A stretch of 5,329 nt of DNA, taken from NCBI GenBank assembly GCA_030681145.1, contig JAUXXK010000335.1, positions 1 through 5,329 on the forward strand, in the 5' to 3' direction. Below are positions 5,031 to 5,329 of the stretch, one piece after another. The stretch is from Methanobacteriaceae archaeon (lineage in GTDB: Archaea > Methanobacteriota > Methanobacteria > Methanobacteriales > Methanobacteriaceae). The position numbers and the translations under genes were made by a program. The stretch's first letter is position 1; each line of letters opens with the position of its first letter. The notes below the pieces were generated by a model. It had not been told where the DNA came from and did no database searches. It saw only the letters and a program-made list of their open reading frames with translations.

Positions 5031-5098
5031 TTAGATTGATATAAATTAATTAGTGGATATTTTTAGTTTTTTAGATTAATATAAATTTATAAGTGAAT
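5031..5098 (-). repeat. Tandem promoter repeat, two copies 40 bp apart, each with a TATA box
   Basis: The 28-base units at 5031-5058 and 5071-5098 agree at 24 positions. Both contain ATATAAATT on the plus strand, which on the minus strand is the TATA box TTTATAT (5045-5039 and 5085-5079). The nearer copy predicts a start near 5016 and a 25-base leader ending in the strong AGGTGAT site; the farther copy predicts a start near 5056. They are either duplicated promoters or repeated binding sites for a regulator, possibly the small winged-helix protein itself. Confidence 0.5.
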
Positions 5099-5132
5099 TT
5101 ATTAATGTTATATATCTATGAAAATATGAACC

Positions 5133-5157
5133 ATCAATGAATAGGACTATCATTAAT
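5133..5157. promoter_or_regulatory. Inverted repeat in the divergent control region
   Basis: ATCAATGA(A)TAG at 5133-5144 pairs with CTATCATTAAT at 5147-5157 around GA, with one mismatch and one bulged A, giving 10 of 11 pairs. It lies between the two divergent promoters and about 35 bases before the antiporter TATA box, so it could be an operator. Confidence 0.35.
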
Positions 5158-5189
5158 ATTTATAATCAATTTTAAACCAGTTGGATTAA

Positions 5190-5198
5190 TTATATAAC
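5190..5198 (+). promoter_or_regulatory. TATA box of the antiporter gene
   Basis: TTATATAAC, with purine-rich GGATTAA just upstream (a possible BRE), predicts transcription from about 5220. The 26-base leader would contain GGAGAT at 5234-5239, the ribosome site of the antiporter start. Confidence 0.5.
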
Positions 5199-5245
5199 AA
5201 TATTTTTCCACTACATCATACATACCCCAAAATGGAGATAAAAAA

Positions 5246-5329
5246 ATGTTGGACATATTATTCTTTCTTATAATGGTTTTTATAATAGCTTTAATCTCGG
5301 GTAAGATAACTAAATTACCAGTAACGGCC
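5246..5329 (+). CDS. Cation:proton antiporter, N-terminal 28 codons only
   Basis: ATG 5246 is preceded by GGAG at 5234-5237, 8 bases away. The visible product begins MLDILFFLIMVFIIALISGK and continues ITKLPVTA to the window edge. This first transmembrane helix followed by 'SGKITKLPVTA' is characteristic of CPA-type sodium/proton antiporters, where the sequence continues as P-x-I-x-x-L-G. These inner-membrane exchangers move Na+ or K+ against H+ and serve pH and sodium balance, which matters for sodium-coupled methanogenesis. With only 28 residues, the CPA1/CPA2 distinction cannot be made. A small winged-helix gene is divergent, with about 250 bases of shared control DNA. An earlier ATG at 5232, in another frame, meets a stop after 13 codons and is not used. 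Confidence 0.7.
   Translation, partial: MLDILFFLIMVFIIALISGKITKLPVTA

Noticed and set aside
1..5329. tRNA, rRNA, CRISPR array or insertion sequence
   Set aside because: I found no cloverleaf, no regularly spaced direct repeats with unique spacers, and no transposase with terminal inverted repeats.

Overview
The window looks like chromosomal DNA of an AT-rich methanogenic archaeon, most probably a Methanobacterium-like member of the Methanobacteriales. The evidence is archaeal TATA elements about 25 bases ahead of inferred transcription starts, Shine-Dalgarno sites of the AGGTGAT/GGAG type, TTG start usage, U-tract terminators, long AT-rich spacers, and a secreted zinc-ribbon protein of a style I associate with that order. 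The taxonomic call is inference; there is no rRNA or marker gene here.

Layout from left to right. 1-1206 (minus) is most of a Schlafen/AlbA_2-type ATP-binding regulator, cut by the window edge. 1387-1897 (minus) is a damaged two-gene operon. An unrecognised small gene, readable only with two frameshifts, ends by overlapping the start of an 84-residue protein that resembles the N-terminal half of an archaeal winged-helix regulator and stops where the helix-turn-helix should begin. 1898-2413 has no convincing gene but holds a pair of 18-bp palindromes (TATGGT-N6-ACCATA) spaced two helical turns apart, and several hairpins. 2414-2992 (minus) is a small exported zinc-ribbon protein with a very basic, Tyr/Trp-rich tail, probably translated from a nearly leaderless mRNA. 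3443-4276 (minus) is a membrane-anchored LytR-CpsA-Psr (LCP) protein that starts with TTG. 4277-4811 is mostly empty, with a possible plus-strand remnant of a membrane anchor followed by a T9 tract. 4812-4991 (minus) is a 59-residue winged-helix protein whose promoter region carries two 40-bp-spaced repeats, each with a TATA box. It is divergent from the first 28 codons of a cation:proton antiporter (5246 to the edge, plus).

The genes do not form one pathway. The zinc-ribbon protein and the LCP protein both face outward and could act at the cell wall, but they have separate promoters or terminators. The small winged-helix gene and the antiporter share a divergent control region and might be co-regulated. 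I found no convincing new defence or mobile system. The points most worth a second look are the decayed operon at 1387-1897, the paired palindromes at 2062-2101, the archaeal LCP gene and the duplicated promoter at 5031-5098.
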